Assembly (NCBI GenBank): GCA_009784565.1
Contig: WRBL01000010.1
Coordinates: forward strand, 1 to 44,925
Direction: 5' to 3'
DNA from: Streptosporangiales bacterium
GTDB taxonomy: Bacteria; Actinomycetota; Actinomycetes; Streptosporangiales; Streptosporangiaceae
Length of the DNA: 44,925 nucleotides
A program made the translations under genes and the position numbers. The notes under the pieces are model-generated. The model did no database searches. It saw only the letters and a program-made list of their open reading frames with translations, and was not told the origin of the DNA. Shown piece by piece: positions 1-6,724 of this stretch. The number at the start of each line of letters is the position of its first letter. Position 1 is the first letter of the stretch.

Positions 1-427
1 CCCGGCTCCCGGCTCCCGGCTCCCGGCTCCCGGCTCCCGGCTCCCGGCTCCACAGTTTATTGTATCCGTTTCCGTGCGGTATTCGCAGTATCGGTGAATT
101 AATCTCGTGAAGGTTATCGCCAAGGCTTGCGCAGATTACCGCATCGAATTCAATCTCTACTGCTTGATTCCATTCAAGGAAATTGAATCCGTGATCCTGG
201 ATGAATGAATTGATTCCCTCGGGGAACATGGAATCGCTGGTCTGCGTGCAGAACAATTGCAGGCGCGGGTCCCCGAAAATCGGGATGAGGTCGGCCAGTC
301 GGGTGGCGGCAGTGGCGCTGTGGATCACGAGCAGGACGCGCAGTGACGTTTGGACGGTCCGCCATCCCGGCAAGATGGAGCTGATCCGTCGGGTTGCCAG
401 GGATGGGTCGGCGGCGGGTTCTGTCAC
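1..427 (-). CDS. CDP-glycerol glycerophosphotransferase-like protein, N-terminal part (runs off the window)
   Basis: Translation from a GTG at 427 begins VTEPAADPSLATRR and continues through SILPGWRTVQTSLRVLLVIH, then INSPILRIPHGNGYNKL, and then enters the 7-bp repeat as REPGAGS units. A stop lies upstream in frame near 532 and no other good start was seen, so GTG 427 is the likely start although its ribosome site is poor. The layout (TVQTSLRVL..., an FDAVICAS strand, then PHGNGY) parallels the protein at 3261-4913 (STVRLLEAV, FDLVLTAS, PHGIGF), so I place both in the same glycosyl/glycerophosphotransferase-fold family, probably acting on cell-surface polymers. The family name is from general resemblance. 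The C-terminal part lies outside the window. Confidence 0.75.
   Translation of the reverse strand, partial: MTEPAADPSLATRRISSILPGWRTVQTSLRVLLVIHSATAATRLADLIPIFGDPRLQLFCTQTSDSMFPEGINSFIQDHGFNFLEWNQAVEIEFDAVICASLGDNLHEINSPILRIPHGNGYNKLWSREPGAGSREPGAGSR
3..51. repeat. Heptanucleotide tandem repeat, 7 copies of CGGCTCC
   Basis: Seven perfect head-to-tail copies of a 7-bp unit, running off the left edge of the window with two further matching bases. On the minus strand the unit is GGAGCCG, and because 7 is not a multiple of 3 the array encodes a repeating heptapeptide (REPGAGS) inside the partial gene that spans it. Gain or loss of a single unit would shift that reading frame. The unit is a purine-transition variant (GGARCCR) of the longer array at 4946-5062. 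Confidence 0.97.
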
Positions 428-529
428 AGGTAGGTAAGCGTAGCGGTGTGCGGACGGTAATTGTCTGCCTCTGGTCCCGTATGACGGGAACCTGTCCGGA
501 TGCTCCGGTTCCGGTGAACGGATTCGCCG

Positions 530-904
530 TCAGCCGTTGATGTTGAGGTCCCCGTGATGCTCGCCCATGATGATGGACGTGTGCGCGTTGCCGTTGAAGG
601 TGTTGGTGTAGGTGTTGCCTGCTGCGTTGCGGTAGTCCTCCCACAAAGCGATGAGCTCCGCCTTGAACTCCGGTTCCGCCTCGAAGGCATAGTGCAGGCG
701 GTCGGCGAGCGCGGTGATCTCCTCGGGTGACCCGTTCGCGTCGCCCGGGTCGGCGGGGAGGGCGGGGGCATGCGGATCTCCGTGCAGCTTGCGCCGGATC
801 CGGGAGGTGATCTCTTTGAGGATGCGGGCGGCTTCCGAGGTCAGTGCGGTTGCGGCGCTTCCGGCGACCGCGGTGGCGATGGCAGTCGTGATCGGGTCCG
901 GCAA
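530..904 (-). CDS. Small helical protein with C-terminal RHIM/amyloid-like motif; putative NLR-paired effector
   Basis: A 124-residue protein. Residues 1-40 form a hydrophobic, Ala/Gly-rich helix leading into a basic stretch, residues 60-92 are predicted helical and acidic, and residues 97-124 are Asn/Gly/Thr-rich and end in a short beta-type motif, SIIMGEHHGDLNI (110-122). This motif aligns with the N-terminal motif VLQIGHVSGDVVN of the divergent NLR-like gene (1082-3253), sharing the hydrophobic-hydrophobic-Gly core and the following Gly-Asp. Known bacterial amyloid-signalling pairs have this layout: a small effector, often with a membrane-targeting helical Bell-type domain, ends in a motif copied at the N-terminus of an adjacent STAND ATPase. 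The effector role is inference; no enzymatic motif is visible. Confidence 0.75.
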   Translation of the reverse strand: MPDPITTAIATAVAGSAATALTSEAARILKEITSRIRRKLHGDPHAPALPADPGDANGSPEEITALADRLHYAFEAEPEFKAELIALWEDYRNAAGNTYTNTFNGNAHTSIIMGEHHGDLNING

Positions 905-1081
905 TGTTCCTCCCAGTCCGTTGCGGTATGTAATGGTAAATATACGGGATGTGGCCTATTCTGGGGCGTGATGCGGGCCGACGCCGAGCGGGATCCGTAA
1001 TGCCGGCCCGGTCCCGTATCCGTTGCGGTCGAGAGACTGCGGCAGTGAACCCTGTTACCGTTGGCCGAGGAGATTTCCTGG

Positions 1082-3253
1082 ATGGGCGAGAGCGGAGACC
1101 AGGAGGGCCTGGCCGCCGGGAGCAGGGGCTCGGGGAATGAGGCGTACGCGCCGGGCGCGGCGACAGTCCTGCAGATCGGGCACGTATCGGGTGACGTGGT
1201 GAACACGTCTGCCCTGGGGCTGCAGGCCGGAGCCGGTCCTGCGGAACCTCCCCGGCAGGTTCCCGCGCCGCCGGCGAGCTTCGTGGACCGGATCCTTGAC
1301 CTGGCGTGGCTGTCGAACGTGATCCCGGATCCTGAGCAGTCGCCGCGGATCGTGGTCCTGGAAGGGCTCGGAGGCGTCGGGAAACGGTCGGCGGTCCGCC
1401 GCTGGGCGCACCGCGTGCCGCGGGACAGGTTCCCGGGAGGCCACTTGTACGTGGACTGCGCCGCCCACGGGGCCGGCGCGGGCGAGGGCACGGCCGACGT
1501 GAGCGGCATGCTCGGAGCGTGCCTGCGTGCTTACCGCGTCGATCCCCGGTTCCTGCCGTCGCTGAGAGACCGGGCAGGGGAGTTCCGGACGCGGACGTCG
1601 TCGGCACCGGTGCTCGTCGTGGTGGAGAACGCCACCGAGCCGGCCCAGGTCCGGGCGCTCGTCCCGGCTTGCCCGGGAAGCCTGGTGCTGGTCACGACGT
1701 CTGCCGACTTGCGGGAACTGCTCATGAACGGTGCCCGGTTCCGTGAACTGGGCGGACTGGACGATGCCAGCGCGACGGAGCTGCTCGAGGAAGTGTGCGG
1801 GCCGGAGCGGATCGCCGCCGGGCCGGGCGGCGCGGCCGACCTGGTGCGGTGGTGCGCGGGCCTGCCGATCGCAGTGGCCGTCCTCGCGGCGCGCCTGGCC
1901 GGGACGAGCAGCCTGACCGTGGCGGAACTGGCCGCGGAACTGGCGGATGAGGCGCGTCGGCTGTCCGGCCTCGCGCTGGGAGGCGAGGTCACGGTGTCGG
2001 CGGTGTTCACGAGCGCCTACGAGGGGCTGCCAGAGCCGGCCCGGCGGCTGTACCGGCTGCTGGGCACGCTGCCGTGCGTCGACGCGTCCCCCGCGACCGT
2101 AGCGGCAGTGGCCGGCCTGGAGGAAAGGCACGTGCGAGCAGGGCTGGACGCGCTCGTGACGGCGCATCTGGCCGAGTTCCGGGGCAAGGGCAGGTACGGG
2201 CTTCACGAACTCGCGCGGCTGCATGCCCGCGAACGGGCCCGGGACGAGGACGACGCCGGGTCCCGGGAGGCCGCGCTGCGCACGCTCGTCAGCCGCTATG
2301 TCGTCCGCGCCGCGTTCGCCGACCGGGCAGTCATGGGACCCCGGGCACGCGTCGCCGACCATCGCGTGCTGCTGGCCGGGCACGAGGACCCGTTCACCGG
2401 ACCGGACTCCCGCGACAAGGCACTGGCCTGGCTGAATTCCGAACGGGCGAACTTCGTGCCGGTCAGCGAGGCGGCGGCTGCCGCCGGCTGGAACGCCGAC
2501 ACGTGGCAGCTCGCCGAGGCGCTGACGGGCTATTACTACAACCGCCGGCACCTGAGCGACTGGGTGACGGTCAGCGGCACCGGAGCCCTGGCCGCCCGGG
2601 CCTGCGGCAACACGGAGGCCGAGGCCCGGGTGCGCATGACCGTGTCGCGGGCCTACACCGACCTGGGGGACCTCGGCCGGGCCCGCGCCGAACTCGACGC
2701 TGCCGCGGCCCTCGCCGACGGCAGCGGGAACGCCGCCCTGCAGGCGTCGTGCTGGGAATTCCGGGGCCGTTACCTGGACGCCGCCGACCCCTCCTCGTCC
2801 TTCGACGCCTACCAGCGGTCCTACGAGCTGAACATGACCGCGGGAGAGCAGCGCGGCGCCGCCCTGGCCCTGTACTTCGCCGGCGCCGCCCTGGAGACCG
2901 CGGGCCAGCACGAGCAGGCGCTGGAGACTCTCGGCCGCGCGCTCGGCCTGCTGCGCGACGCCGGCGACGGCCGGATGGCGGGGCGCGCCTTGATCGCTAT
3001 CGGGTCCGCCCAGGCGTCCCTGGGCCGGGAAGGCGAGGCGGCCGCCAGCCTTCAGGAGGCGCTCGGGCTGGTGAGCGGGCTGCACTACGAGGCCCAGGCC
3101 CGCGAAGCCCTCGCCGGAATCGCCGAGAAGTCGGGAGACCGCGCCGCCGCCCGGGACCATCTCCGGGAAGCAGCCCGGATCTACGGCAGCACCGGGCATC
3201 CCCGGGCCGCCGAGATCGCCGCGCGGCTCGGCGACGGCAGCGAGCCGTCGTGA
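1082..3253 (+). CDS. NLR-like STAND ATPase: N-terminal amyloid-like motif, NB-ARC, C-terminal TPR
   Basis: Residues about 28-40 carry VLQIGHVSGDVV, close to the RHIM core [IV]-Q-[IV]-G. An NB-ARC module follows: P-loop GLGGVGKRS (about 95-103), Walker B-like LVVVENA (177-183), a GLPIAVAVLAARLA helix, a winged-helix region and LHELARLHA at the MHD position (374-382). From about residue 480 to the end there are Ala-rich helical repeats typical of TPRs. The P-loop has Arg where Thr/Ser normally follows the Lys, and the Walker B Asp is Glu, so nucleotide hydrolysis may be weak. I chose ATG 1082 because GAGGAG sits 9 nt upstream; an in-frame TTG at 1061 is possible. Divergent from the putative effector at 530-904; likely an immune sensor that nucleates effector assembly. 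Confidence 0.88.
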   Translation: MGESGDQEGLAAGSRGSGNEAYAPGAATVLQIGHVSGDVVNTSALGLQAGAGPAEPPRQVPAPPASFVDRILDLAWLSNVIPDPEQSPRIVVLEGLGGVGKRSAVRRWAHRVPRDRFPGGHLYVDCAAHGAGAGEGTADVSGMLGACLRAYRVDPRFLPSLRDRAGEFRTRTSSAPVLVVVENATEPAQVRALVPACPGSLVLVTTSADLRELLMNGARFRELGGLDDASATELLEEVCGPERIAAGPGGAADLVRWCAGLPIAVAVLAARLAGTSSLTVAELAAELADEARRLSGLALGGEVTVSAVFTSAYEGLPEPARRLYRLLGTLPCVDASPATVAAVAGLEERHVRAGLDALVTAHLAEFRGKGRYGLHELARLHARERARDEDDAGSREAALRTLVSRYVVRAAFADRAVMGPRARVADHRVLLAGHEDPFTGPDSRDKALAWLNSERANFVPVSEAAAAAGWNADTWQLAEALTGYYYNRRHLSDWVTVSGTGALAARACGNTEAEARVRMTVSRAYTDLGDLGRARAELDAAAALADGSGNAALQASCWEFRGRYLDAADPSSSFDAYQRSYELNMTAGEQRGAALALYFAGAALETAGQHEQALETLGRALGLLRDAGDGRMAGRALIAIGSAQASLGREGEAAASLQEALGLVSGLHYEAQAREALAGIAEKSGDRAAARDHLREAARIYGSTGHPRAAEIAARLGDGSEPS

Positions 3254-3260
3254 GCCCGCG

Positions 3261-4913
3261 TCATCGCACGGGCGCGAGCCCGGCGGTGAACGAGGCCGTT
3301 CCCGCCTGCACGATGATCCGGCCGCTGGGCGGCTGACCCGCACGGATCCGCGCGTACAGGGCGGAAGCCCCCAGGTCGCAGCAATCCGGCGGCACCGAGA
3401 GGTGAACACGCGGCCCGTCCCGCACGACGGCCAGGCACCCCTCGGCTACCGCGACGGCCCCCACCTGGCACGGGTACAGGCCGAGGACCGCATCCAGCCA
3501 TGCTCGGGCCTCGGCGTGACCGGTGACCGTGCGCCGGACGACGACCGACGCGTTGGCCGGCAGCCGACGGTCCGGTTCCTCCTCGTCGACCAGCAGGTGC
3601 CGTACCGCGCCCGCATCGCGCGCTCCCGCGTTGGGGACCGCGGCCGGGAACCGCCACAGGTCTACCCGGTCTTCCTCGGCGCGGGAGTAGACAACGAACG
3701 AGCGAGGCACGATCCGGTCCGGTTCCGGCATCGCGGCGGCGCTGATGACCGGGAGCGTCTCCGGAACGGGCAGGTCCAGCCGCGCGTACAGGAAGTCGCG
3801 CAGGGCCTCGGCGGCATCGCCGCGACGGGCGAACATCCGGCTGGCCAGAGGCGCGAACCGGCCCGAACGGTGGCCGGAAACAGAGGCCTCGACCTGTCCC
3901 TCCAGCAGCCGGCCGTCGGCAAGCCTGTCCGCAGTCTCCGCGAGCTCGTCCGGCGGGGTGCCCGGTGCGACCGCTGCCTTCGCGTGGTCGCCGGCCAGCA
4001 GGACGGGCCGGTCCAGCGCCGCCCCGTAGAGGGTGACCGAGCCGTTGTCGCCGATCACCAGGTCCGCCGCGACCAGCAGCGCCTGCCAGCTGCCCGCCGG
4101 CGGCACGACCATCAGGCCCGCATCCCGTGCCCGGGCGAGCCACATCCGCACGACGTAGTCCCCGTGCCAGGTCCACACGTTCGGATGCAGGATCAGCGCT
4201 ACCTTGTACTCATCGGCGGGCAGCTCTCCGGCCAGGCGGGCGGGCAGGCCGCGCCAGGACTCGATGAGCGACCCGTCACCCCAGGTGGACGTCACGGCCA
4301 CGAGCCGCTGCCCAGAACCGACCCCCAGAGCGCGCCGGTAACGCTCGCGCAGCGGGAGGCTGGCGGCCATCCGGTCAAAGGCGAGATCGCCCGTCACCAC
4401 GCAGCGGCTGGCCGCCTCCGGGTACTCGGCGAGCAGCTGATCCCGCTGCGCCGGGTGCGCGACCGTCATCCACGTGTCCGTCCCCCGGAGCCGCCGGACC
4501 GGGACGACGCCCGACAGGCGGGTGCCGGGAGAGTCCGAGTCGGGAACATAGCGGTGAAAGCCGATTCCATGGGGCACGACGACGACCGGCGCTTCCACCT
4601 GCCGGAGCTCGACGTTTTCGCTGGCGGTCAGCACCAGGTCGAAACTGCTTCCCGACAGCTGCGCCAGCGGCACCGCGGAGATGCCTTCGGCCCGCAGCAG
4701 GTCGGGCACGCCCCCGCTGAACGCGGACGAGTCATCATGGGCGAACACGACGCGCACGCGGTAGTCGGACTCGAAGACCCTGACCGCTTCCAGGAGCCGC
4801 ACCGTTGAGGTGAAAGTACGCGTGACCGCGGCCACGGTCCGCTCGGGCCGCAAGGACTCCCACCGGGCCGCGTCCCCGCCCGGAATGACACTGGAATCCT
4901 TGCTAAGCGGCAT
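3261..4913 (-). CDS. CDP-glycerol glycerophosphotransferase-like protein
   Basis: A 550-residue soluble protein. The N-terminal half has Rossmann-like strands (VRVVFAHDDSS, FDLVLTASENVEL, PVVVVPHGIGFHRYVPDS); the second half has LVAVTSTWGDGSLIESW, VALILHPNVW, and ADLVIGDNGSVTLYGAALDRPVLL, the arrangement seen in CDP-glycerol glycerophosphotransferases and the UDP-GlcNAc 2-epimerase fold. The C-terminal 150 residues form an additional region I do not recognise. ATG 4913 is set by an in-frame TAG a few codons upstream, so the 16-copy 7-bp repeat lies in the untranslated 5' region rather than in the protein. It is related to the truncated gene at 1-427 and convergent with the NLR gene (7-bp gap). 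Substrate unknown; a cell-wall or capsule polymer is the family expectation. Confidence 0.75.
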   Translation of the reverse strand: MPLSKDSSVIPGGDAARWESLRPERTVAAVTRTFTSTVRLLEAVRVFESDYRVRVVFAHDDSSAFSGGVPDLLRAEGISAVPLAQLSGSSFDLVLTASENVELRQVEAPVVVVPHGIGFHRYVPDSDSPGTRLSGVVPVRRLRGTDTWMTVAHPAQRDQLLAEYPEAASRCVVTGDLAFDRMAASLPLRERYRRALGVGSGQRLVAVTSTWGDGSLIESWRGLPARLAGELPADEYKVALILHPNVWTWHGDYVVRMWLARARDAGLMVVPPAGSWQALLVAADLVIGDNGSVTLYGAALDRPVLLAGDHAKAAVAPGTPPDELAETADRLADGRLLEGQVEASVSGHRSGRFAPLASRMFARRGDAAEALRDFLYARLDLPVPETLPVISAAAMPEPDRIVPRSFVVYSRAEEDRVDLWRFPAAVPNAGARDAGAVRHLLVDEEEPDRRLPANASVVVRRTVTGHAEARAWLDAVLGLYPCQVGAVAVAEGCLAVVRDGPRVHLSVPPDCCDLGASALYARIRAGQPPSGRIIVQAGTASFTAGLAPVR

Positions 4914-4945
4914 GGCGTCCCGAATCGGCGGGGCCTAAGGCTAAG

Positions 4946-5062
4946 TTCCTGGTTCCTGGTTCCTGGTTCCTGGTTCCTGGTTCCTGGTTCCTGGTTCCTG
5001 GTTCCTGGTTCCTGGTTCCTGGTTCCTGGTTCCTGGTTCCTGGTTCCTGGTTCCTGGTTCCT
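4946..5062. repeat. Heptanucleotide tandem repeat, 16 copies of TTCCTGG plus 5 nt
   Basis: Sixteen perfect units (4946-5057) followed by a 5-nt partial copy. On the minus strand the unit is GGAACCA (rotated), matching GGARCCR shared with the array at 3-51. It begins 32 bp upstream of the ATG at 4913 and so lies in the leader or promoter of that transferase-like gene. An ATG-ATG-AAG at its upstream edge (about 5063-5071, minus strand) could open a frame of KEPGTRNQ-type repeats, but downstream this frame overlaps the transferase out of frame. Slippage here would change promoter-start spacing or an upstream reading frame. Confidence 0.97.
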
Positions 5063-5081
5063 TCATCATTCTACACAATTT

Positions 5082-5525
5082 TTACCTTGAGTGATCATTT
5101 TGGGTCAAATTGTGACCAGGAGACTTAATGCTGGCCTTGTTGCCCACAGGCCGGATCGTTCTGTACGCCGCGATGCGCTCGGCGAGCCGCACCCCATCGC
5201 GCCTCCCTCGCCCGAATTGCGGCACGCTGAACCTTAACACCACCTCAGTCCGCCGATGCCGACCCGGACCGCGTCGGCGGCGTCGCCGCGCGGGGTCCGC
5301 ACGGCGGGTCTTCTGACTCTTACGCCACTGTGCCACCAGGATCGCCGTCAGCGCGGTGATAGGAGCGGCGCTGCCGAAGTAGTCACCCGTACTGAGCGTG
5401 TGAACGAGGCTGGTGACGTAAACCGTCGCCACCGCGATGAGATCGTTAGCCTCGTCAGACGGCAGATGCCAGTGTCGGCCGGCGGGCGAGGTGGCAGGCT
5501 GCTGGTTATCTTCCTTCGTGGTCAT
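5082..5525 (-). CDS. Hypothetical small membrane protein
   Basis: The ATG at 5525 opens MTTKEDNQQPATSPAGRHWH, followed by two hydrophobic stretches (about residues 28-45, LIAVATVYVTSLVHTLST, and 50-66, SAAPITALTAILVAQW) that could be a helical hairpin in the membrane. The rest is strongly Arg-rich and looks less like real protein, so the gene may be shorter, frameshifted, or only its first half may be meaningful. No strong ribosome site is visible. It lies between the 7-bp repeat array and a divergent HTH gene. Function unknown. Confidence 0.4.
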   Translation of the reverse strand: MTTKEDNQQPATSPAGRHWHLPSDEANDLIAVATVYVTSLVHTLSTGDYFGSAAPITALTAILVAQWRKSQKTRRADPARRRRRRGPGRHRRTEVVLRFSVPQFGRGRRDGVRLAERIAAYRTIRPVGNKASIKSPGHNLTQNDHSR

Positions 5526-5746
5526 GCCGGGTGGTCCGCGGCCCGCACGATTCGGTCGGCCGTGGAACATCTCTCGCCAGGGCTGACGGGGGCGGCATGT
5601 CTGGCGGCGCCCGGACACGCCGGAGGCGGCTCACCTTGAACTTTCGCGCATAGTGGGTGACACTTGCAGTGTGGTTGTTCACGTGAGTGAGCAATAGTCT
5701 TGGCGATGGACGTTCTCCCTCCGTCCGTGAACGACGGGAGCGTGTC

Positions 5747-6067
5747 ATGACGCAAGCGGACTACGGCGCGGCGGAGGAAGCCGCGGGCCAGGGGCAGTTC
5801 GGAGACCCCCTGGCGAACCTCCGGCTGCTCACGATGGACGATGTCTGCGTGCTGCTCAAGGTCAAGAAGAGCTGGCTGTACGACACCGTCGAGGCCGGGG
5901 CGATCGACGCGGTGAAGCTGGGCAAGCAGCTCCGGTTCCAGCCGTCGGCCATATCTGACTACCTCGCCCGGCGCGCACGCTGCAACAGCCCCAAGTCGGA
6001 CCTGCGCGGAGGCAGCCGCGGCGGCCCCGAAACAGGTGCCGGGGCTCCTCCCCCGGGAGAGAGATAG
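5747..6067 (+). CDS. Excisionase-type helix-turn-helix DNA-binding protein
   Basis: 106 residues. The central part reads LLTMDDVCVLLKVKKSWLYD, then an E-A-G-x-I hinge, LGKQLRFQPSAISDYL: the standard layout of the excisionase/MerR-like HTH domain (helix-turn-helix, then a wing with a conserved RF). The tail after residue 85 is Gly/Pro/Arg-rich and disordered. The ATG at 5747 has GGGAG 6 nt upstream. Such proteins act either as recombination directionality factors of integrative elements or as local regulators. The nearby tRNA-His gene is a typical integration site, but no integrase or duplicated attachment site is seen, so a remnant element or a freestanding regulator are both possible. Confidence 0.75.
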   Translation: MTQADYGAAEEAAGQGQFGDPLANLRLLTMDDVCVLLKVKKSWLYDTVEAGAIDAVKLGKQLRFQPSAISDYLARRARCNSPKSDLRGGSRGGPETGAGAPPPGER

Positions 6068-6097
6068 GAGATGCGCGGTCCCGCCAGGGGCCGGGTG

Positions 6098-6128
6098 CGG
6101 CGGAGCCGGGTTCGATCCGGCTCCGCCG
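6098..6128 (+). terminator. GC-rich hairpin downstream of the HTH gene
   Basis: A perfect 12-bp stem, CGGCGGAGCCGG (6098-6109) with CCGGCTCCGCCG (6117-6128), and a 7-nt loop, starting 30 bp after the stop codon at 6067. There is no T-tract, as is common for actinomycete terminators. Confidence 0.7.
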
Positions 6129-6381
6129 TTCGCGTTCCCGGGTCTCGTAACTGATTGTTAAGCGGGCGGGGGAGTCGAACGGGCTGCCCCGGCGAAGCGC
6201 CGAGGGCTAATGACTCCCGCAGTCAAGCGCCAGCCGGCCGGTGCTCGGCAAGGGCGGACCGTCTCCGGTTGCCGGCGGCGAGCATCCGCCAAAGAGGGGC
6301 CGGAACACTCTGCAGGGCCCGGCCAAGGTGGAGCCAAGAGACTGCATGTGATCGACATCACATCGCTTCACTAGCAAGTCC

Positions 6382-6399
6382 ACTAGCGAATTCGCTAGT
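6382..6399. repeat. 18-bp perfect palindrome
   Basis: ACTAGCGAATTCGCTAGT is its own reverse complement. A further CACTAGC copy lies just upstream at about 6369-6375. It sits immediately beyond the tRNA-His terminator. It could be an operator or a recombination site; nothing decides between these. Confidence 0.6.
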
Positions 6400-6439
6400 A
6401 AAAAATCGGGTGACCAGCCAAAAGTGCTGGTCACCCGAT
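6400..6439 (-). terminator. Intrinsic terminator of tRNA-His
   Basis: A perfect 14-bp stem, ATCGGGTGACCAGC (6405-6418) and GCTGGTCACCCGAT (6426-6439), with a 7-nt loop. On the minus strand it is followed by six T residues (6400-6405 read in reverse complement). It lies 8 bp past the tRNA CCA end. Confidence 0.9.
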
Positions 6440-6446
6440 CGGATGC

Positions 6447-6523
6447 TGGGGTGAGTGACGGGATTTGAACCCGCGGCCCTCAGGACCACAACCTGATGCT
6501 CTGCCAACTGAGCTACACCCACC
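6447..6523 (-). tRNA. tRNA-His (GTG anticodon)
   Basis: The reverse complement folds as a cloverleaf: extra 5' G(-1) opposite C73, acceptor stem GTGGGTG/CACTCAC, D-arm GCTCAGTTGGCAGAGC, anticodon arm TCAGG-TTGTGGT-CCTGA with anticodon GTG, T-arm GCGGG-TTCAAAT-CCCGT, and an encoded CCA at 6447-6449. The extra G(-1) is the tRNA-His identity mark. It is followed by a strong terminator and lies about 2 kb from orn, with the lipase gene between them. Confidence 0.97.
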
Positions 6524-6724
6524 ATGAACCGCTCGGCATTCGCCCGCGGCCGTCATAAGTATAGCCGCTCCGGAGCCTGGTCCGGTCGTCTTGCTAACAG
6601 TCCGGACTCTTCTCTTACTCATTAGTAGCTTTGACGATCATCATTAGCGATAATCAGGTCCGCAGGGGATCGCGGCGTCAGGGCCGCGAGGGGGCTGCTT
6701 TCAGGGGATCTTGAACGGGAGGCA

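Larger units (their letters stand above)
6068..6446. other. Gene-free interval between HTH gene and tRNA-His
   Basis: About 380 bp with no convincing gene. It holds a GC hairpin just after the HTH gene (6098-6128), an 18-bp perfect palindrome ACTAGCGAATTCGCTAGT (6382-6399) and the tRNA-His terminator. The open frames in 6155-6454 have irregular composition and no family resemblance. Confidence 0.6.

Noticed and set aside
174-1607. Very long open frames antisense to the NLR gene and similar GC-rich frames elsewhere (1055-3409, 6701-8284, 15350-18865)
   Set aside because: They are shadows of high-GC coding genes: Arg/Pro/Gly-rich, no family blocks, and the opposite frame contains clear conserved proteins.
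3261-3330. IIVQAGTASF near the C-terminus of the transferase-like protein, resembling an amyloid motif
   Set aside because: It lacks the following Gly-Asp/Gly-Val pattern, lies in a transferase-like protein with no NLR pairing logic, and can be chance.
6098-6128. CCGGGTTCGATCCGG resembles a tRNA T-arm, possible tRNA remnant or attachment site
   Set aside because: The stem and loop register does not fit a T-arm and no acceptor or anticodon arm is near; it fits a hairpin terminator.
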